DNA from: Aquibacillus koreensis
Lineage (GTDB): Bacteria > Bacillota > Bacilli > Bacillales > Amphibacillaceae
Direction: 5' to 3'
Assembly: GCF_025154055.1 (NCBI RefSeq)
Contig: NZ_JAOALK010000063.1
Span: forward strand, 1-64,000
DNA length: 64,000 nt
The notes under the pieces were generated by a model. That model did no database searches and was not told the DNA's origin. It worked only from the letters and a program-made list of their open reading frames with translations. Every line of letters begins with the position of its first letter. Positions within the stretch are counted from its first letter, which is position 1. This document shows, piece by piece, positions 60,940 through 64,000 of the stretch. A program made the position numbers and the translations under genes.

Positions 60940-61779
60940 ATGAAAAAAACAGTTGTATCGATCGCTATCGGTTTGGTAGTAGCGGGTATAGCTGCTATGC
61001 CAACATCTGCTGTAGAGTACCATGTTGATGAAGACATTCCTAATAGTATAGCTCAACTAGATCAAGAGGAAGAAGTAGTCGAAGTAGAAGTAGAAGAATA
61101 CGAGGTAGTGAAGGGTGATAGCCTTTGGCGTATTGCGGAGATGTATGAAACTACTGTGCAAGAAATAATAGATATTAACGGTTTGCGATCTTATGTTATA
61201 CATCCGAAGCAAGTGTTGCAAATAGATAGAGAAATAGAAGAACAAACATATGAAGTTGAAAAAGGCGATACACTCAGTGAAATTGCTTTTGCATACGATG
61301 TAGAAGTAGAGGAAATATTGGAATGGAATGAGCTAGAATCCGATCTAATTTTAATTGGACAAGAGCTATCGATCCATTCTAGTCAAACCGAGCCACGAGA
61401 AGTAGTAGTGGCAAGCGCTCAACCTGAACAAAGCCAAGAGACTGCTAGTCAACCAGAAGCGGACGAGCCTGCAATTAAACAAACATCAAGTACCACTTAC
61501 ACGATGACCGCAACTGCATATACGGCTGAATGTACAGGTTGTTCTGGTATTACGGCAACAGGTATTAATTTACTAGAGGATCGCGATAAAAAAGTGATCG
61601 CGGTTGACCCAAGTGTAATTCCTCTAGGTACCCGCGTGCACGTAGAAGGTTATGGTGAAGCTATTGCAGGAGATACCGGTGGTGCAATTAAAGGAAACAA
61701 GATTGATATTCATGTTCCTACAAAAGAAATTGCCTTTAACTGGGGTGTTCGAACAGTAGAAGTTACCATTCTGGAATAA
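60940..61779 (+). CDS. secreted LysM and 3D domain cell-wall protein (YocH-like)
   Basis: This 279-residue exported protein has a signal peptide at 1-24 (IAIGLVVAGIAAMPTSAV). Two LysM peptidoglycan-binding repeats follow: YEVVKGDSLWRIAEMYE at about 52-94 and YEVEKGDTLSEIAFAYD at about 104-147. After a Gln/Glu/Ser linker comes a C-terminal 3D domain (186-279) with MTATAYTAECTGC, the Asp-rich IAVDPSVIPLGTRVHV, GDTGGAIKGNKIDI and the final WGVRTVEVTIL. The 3D residues resemble the MltA/Rpf-like lytic fold, so it probably cleaves peptidoglycan. Acidic overall. The ATG has AAAGGAGGG upstream; a WalR site lies far upstream. Confidence 0.92.
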   Translation: MKKTVVSIAIGLVVAGIAAMPTSAVEYHVDEDIPNSIAQLDQEEEVVEVEVEEYEVVKGDSLWRIAEMYETTVQEIIDINGLRSYVIHPKQVLQIDREIEEQTYEVEKGDTLSEIAFAYDVEVEEILEWNELESDLILIGQELSIHSSQTEPREVVVASAQPEQSQETASQPEADEPAIKQTSSTTYTMTATAYTAECTGCSGITATGINLLEDRDKKVIAVDPSVIPLGTRVHVEGYGEAIAGDTGGAIKGNKIDIHVPTKEIAFNWGVRTVEVTILE

Positions 61780-61821
61780 AAAAGTGGAAGTTACGCATAG
61801 AGTCGTAACTTCCACTTTTTT
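61779..61821. terminator. bidirectional terminator after the LysM-3D gene
   Basis: AAAAAGTGGAAGTTACG (61779-61795) pairs with 61804-61820, a perfect 17-bp stem followed by a T run. It can also serve the converging small gene. Confidence 0.92.
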
Positions 61822-61856
61822 TCTTTTATATAAAATGATTTTCCCCGCGTGGTACG

Positions 61857-62003
61857 TTATTTATATTTAATAATCTGAGAATCAGTATGATCAGTTATTT
61901 GTTGTTCCACTTGTACACCATTTTTATCAGATGCGCTTATGAAACCAACTACACTAAAGCTAGTGATTAATAGAAGAAATAACACAATTAGTAATTTCCT
62001 CAC
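61857..62003 (-). CDS. small secreted peptide, 48 residues
   Basis: GTG 62003 lies eight bases after a perfect AGGAGG (62012-62017) on the minus strand. The product begins RKLLIVLFLLLITSFSVVGF and continues ISASDKNGVQVEQQITDH, with a final KYK. This is a clear signal-peptide-like N-terminus with possible cleavage after ISA, leaving a polar peptide of about 26 residues, or else a membrane anchor. No family is recognised. It lies divergent from the DHQS-II-like gene and converges on the LysM-3D terminator. Confidence 0.65.
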   Translation of the reverse strand: MRKLLIVLFLLLITSFSVVGFISASDKNGVQVEQQITDHTDSQIIKYK

Positions 62004-62120
62004 GATGCATTCCTCCTGTTTGTCAATCTATCTTTTATTGTATAAGATTACACTAGAGATGACTATAGCAATATTTACCTATATTTGTAAGGTGTAAATA
62101 GATTTAGGAGGAAATGCTTT

Positions 62121-62666
62121 GTGGAACAGGAAATAAAGCGAGCGGAAGTCGTAGCGATTGAGCCAATAGGGATAGGGTCTAGAGTTTGTTTAGACTTAAT
62201 CGACCAACTAGATCCGTTAGAAGGAATCTTTGTAGGGAATACGGGTTATGGGTATATTAAGGTATTATCGGAAAATCGTACAACAGAAACATACCCCGCA
62301 AGACCTTTTCGTATCAATGGTGGGGCTATTCATCAATATGTTTCCATTGGAGAAAGTAAAACAACCTATCTATCAGAAGTGAAACCAGGTTCAGAGCTAC
62401 CAATTAGGAAAGACGAAGAAATAAGACAGGTTGCTGTTGGTAGAGTGAAAATAGAAAAACGGAAATTCCTCCGAGTAATATGCAAAGTGGACGATGTTGA
62501 AATTTCAGCAACGTTGCAAGAGTCAGATAGTGTGCATGTCCAGACGGAAAATGGAGCTGCAAAAGCAGTGATTGATCTGCAAATGGGCGATAAAATCATC
62601 TGTCTTCTTGACCAACCAGGCCGCCATTTAGGTGAGAAGATAGAAGAAGAAATTGCAGAGTTCTAG
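62121..62666 (+). CDS. DHQS-II-like protein (C-terminal half of 3-dehydroquinate synthase II)
   Basis: This 181-residue protein starts at GTG 62121 with AGGAGG upstream. The whole chain matches the C-terminal half of archaeal 3-dehydroquinate synthase II (about 350 residues). Matching blocks are GIGSRVCLDLIDQLDPLEGI, FVGNTGYGY, YPARPFRINGGAIHQYV, KTTYLSEVKPGSELPI, VAVGRVKIEKR and MGDKIICL. The N-terminal half, with the substrate-binding barrel, is absent and does not lie upstream. It is therefore a stand-alone domain of unknown activity in this organism, not an obvious shikimate enzyme. Confidence 0.75.
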   Translation: MEQEIKRAEVVAIEPIGIGSRVCLDLIDQLDPLEGIFVGNTGYGYIKVLSENRTTETYPARPFRINGGAIHQYVSIGESKTTYLSEVKPGSELPIRKDEEIRQVAVGRVKIEKRKFLRVICKVDDVEISATLQESDSVHVQTENGAAKAVIDLQMGDKIICLLDQPGRHLGEKIEEEIAEF

Positions 62667-62735
62667 TAACGCTCATAGGATAAGGCAAGAACGGGAATAC
62701 GAAGACTAATACTAGTCAGAAAGCAGGTGACTCTA

Positions 62736-63845
62736 ATGGCGAATTTTAAAAGCCTTGGGGTAAAAGAACAACAGATAGAAGTGTTAAATAAACAAGGTAT
62801 AATTCAACCAACTCCGATACAAGAAAAAGCAATACCAATTCTAATAGAAAAGCATGATCTGATTGGCCAAGCGCAAACAGGTACAGGGAAAACATTGGCA
62901 TTTTTATTGCCAATTTTAGAAAGAGTGGACACAAGTAAAAAGGAGATACAAGCATTAATTATCTCCCCAACACGGGAACTCGCACTACAAATCACGTCAG
63001 AGTTAAACAAGTTAACCGGCGAATCCTCTGAAGTAGGCACGTTAGCAGTGTACGGTGGTCAAGACATTCAAGGCCAATTAAACAAGCTAAAAAGAGGGGT
63101 GCATATTGTTGTGGCAACCCCAGGTAGATTACTCGATCACCTTAGAAGAGAGACGATTGATCTATCAACCGTAACGATGTTTGTGTTAGATGAAGCGGAT
63201 CAAATGCTACATATGGGTTTCTTACCAGAAGTGGAAACCATTATTCAAGCGTTACCAGATGATAGGCAGACGATGTTGTTCTCTGCGACAATGCCTAATG
63301 AAGTGAAAAAACTAGCCAGAACCTACATGAATAAACCAAAAGAGGTCCACGTAAAAGGGGATAATGTCACACTTGATGAAGTGAAACAGATGGTAATTGA
63401 AACCACAGACCGTGAGAAGCAAGATAAGCTGATGGCTGTTCTTGATCAGTTTCGTCCGTTTCTGGCTGTGATTTTTTGCCGTACAAAAAGAAGAGCAATG
63501 AAATTAAATGCAGCGCTACAAAGCAATGGCTATCTGTCAGATGAATTACATGGCGACCTTTCGCAAGCAAAGCGGGAAAAAGTGATGCAGCGTTTTAGAG
63601 ATATGAAAATCCAATATCTAGTTGCAACGGATGTTGCTGCCAGAGGATTGGATGTCGAAGGGGTCACCCATGTATTTAACTACGATATTCCACAAGATGT
63701 AGAAAGCTATATCCACCGGATTGGAAGAACGGGGCGTGCTGGTGGTGAGGGTATTGCAGTTACTTTTGTAGCATCAAAAGACAGTCAATATTTAAAATTA
63801 ATCGAACGAGGCATTAAAAGAACAATAAAACGAAAAGAAATTTAG
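62736..63845 (+). CDS. DEAD-box RNA helicase, short YfmL-like type
   Basis: This 369-residue protein has the complete DEAD-box core: Q motif [19 protein letters not shown] followed by [11 protein letters not shown], motif I AQTGTGKT, Ia [54 protein letters not shown] and [13 protein letters not shown]. It ends shortly after the core with a basic KRTIKRKEI, without the RNA-binding tails of CshA or DbpA. This length matches YfmL, which acts in large-subunit ribosome assembly in B. subtilis. ATG 62736 follows AGCAGGTG. Confidence 0.9.
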   Translation: MANFKSLGVKEQQIEVLNKQGIIQPTPIQEKAIPILIEKHDLIGQAQTGTGKTLAFLLPILERVDTSKKEIQALIISPTRELALQITSELNKLTGESSEVGTLAVYGGQDIQGQLNKLKRGVHIVVATPGRLLDHLRRETIDLSTVTMFVLDEADQMLHMGFLPEVETIIQALPDDRQTMLFSATMPNEVKKLARTYMNKPKEVHVKGDNVTLDEVKQMVIETTDREKQDKLMAVLDQFRPFLAVIFCRTKRRAMKLNAALQSNGYLSDELHGDLSQAKREKVMQRFRDMKIQYLVATDVAARGLDVEGVTHVFNYDIPQDVESYIHRIGRTGRAGGEGIAVTFVASKDSQYLKLIERGIKRTIKRKEI

Positions 63846-63857
63846 GGTGTGGATAGA

Positions 63858-64000
63858 ATGGATCAAACCGCTGTTAGGCAACAAATGAAGTATCCTCATT
63901 CAGAGGAAATAATGACGCCTGGCGATGTTCTTTATTCATCAAAGGGGTGGTCTACCTTTCTCGTTGGCCACGTAGCCATTGTAGGACCTGACATGCGTAT
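63858..64000 (+). CDS. YiiX-like permuted NlpC/P60 hydrolase, 5' part only
   Basis: The frame starts at ATG 63858, 12 bases after the helicase stop, with AGGGTG as weak ribosome site, and runs off the window. The visible 47 residues include TPGDVLYSSKGWSTFLVG and GHVAIVGPD. This is the start of the YiiX/YebB-type hydrolase domain with its early catalytic histidine. The catalytic cysteine should lie beyond the window. It lacks the long N-terminal region of the related protein at 12360-13133. Confidence 0.65.
   Translation, partial: MDQTAVRQQMKYPHSEEIMTPGDVLYSSKGWSTFLVGHVAIVGPDMR

Overview
The window is AT-rich, densely packed and almost free of mobile elements. It looks like the chromosome of a low-GC Gram-positive bacterium of the Bacillaceae, probably one of the moderately halophilic genera near Oceanobacillus, Virgibacillus or Gracilibacillus. 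The grounds are strong AGGAGG ribosome sites, frequent TTG and GTG starts, Bacillus-type riboswitches and terminators, and homologues of B. subtilis genes (araR, ypuA, yckD, helD, yhcR, yfmL, yocH-like). The genus is inference. I see no tRNA, rRNA, CRISPR array or intact insertion sequence.

Layout. 1-879 (minus) is the N-terminal part of a P-loop NTPase cut by the window edge, divergent from an FAH-family hydrolase. 2376-7597 holds argCJBD and then purU. 7745-8438 encodes two small membrane proteins. 8449-9837 is a queuosine operon (queF and a QueT/YhhQ-type transporter) under a preQ1-I riboswitch. 10145-12050 is a c-di-GMP-I riboswitch with a CHASE3 chemoreceptor, followed by a 48-codon remnant of a BBE-type oxidase. 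12360-14600 has a YiiX-like hydrolase, an AcuI/YhdH reductase and a YckD-like secreted protein. 14643-17682 is a small arabinose regulon: araR facing a GH51 arabinofuranosidase, with two AraR operators and a cre site. Sir2, YjbQ and RidA follow.

Phosphorus acquisition appears twice: a lone PhnH-like gene with a Pho-box-like promoter (19634-20351), and the phosphonate transporter genes phnD-phnC-phnE-phnE on the minus strand (23391-26787). A heterodimeric ABC exporter, a luciferase-like oxidoreductase, HelD, a BCCT carrier and an aldo/keto reductase fill 27027-37501. ThiW (TPP riboswitch), a ring-cleaving dioxygenase, a LysR/GNAT cluster, a methyltransferase and a sugar-metabolism set (HAD, epimerase, aldo/keto reductase, aldose epimerase) follow up to 49536. 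The last part contains a 1569-residue cell-wall-anchored nuclease/5'-nucleotidase, a Fur-controlled nitroreductase, a cytoplasmic 5'-nucleotidase, a catalase, an acyltransferase, a LysM-3D wall protein with a distant WalR box, a 48-residue secreted peptide, a half-length DHQS-II-like protein, a DEAD-box helicase and the start of a second YiiX-like protein.

The least explained parts are non-coding. Two tandem arrays have unrelated sequences but the same 52-bp period (37603-37914 and 45151-45475). A family of about 80-bp repeats with inverted ends is shared by 22890-23260 and 30701-30930 in opposite orientations, and includes a perfect 25-bp hairpin. Two genes, an MFS transporter and a LysR regulator, appear to begin with ATC at good ribosome-site spacing, because no usual start codon gives the full protein.
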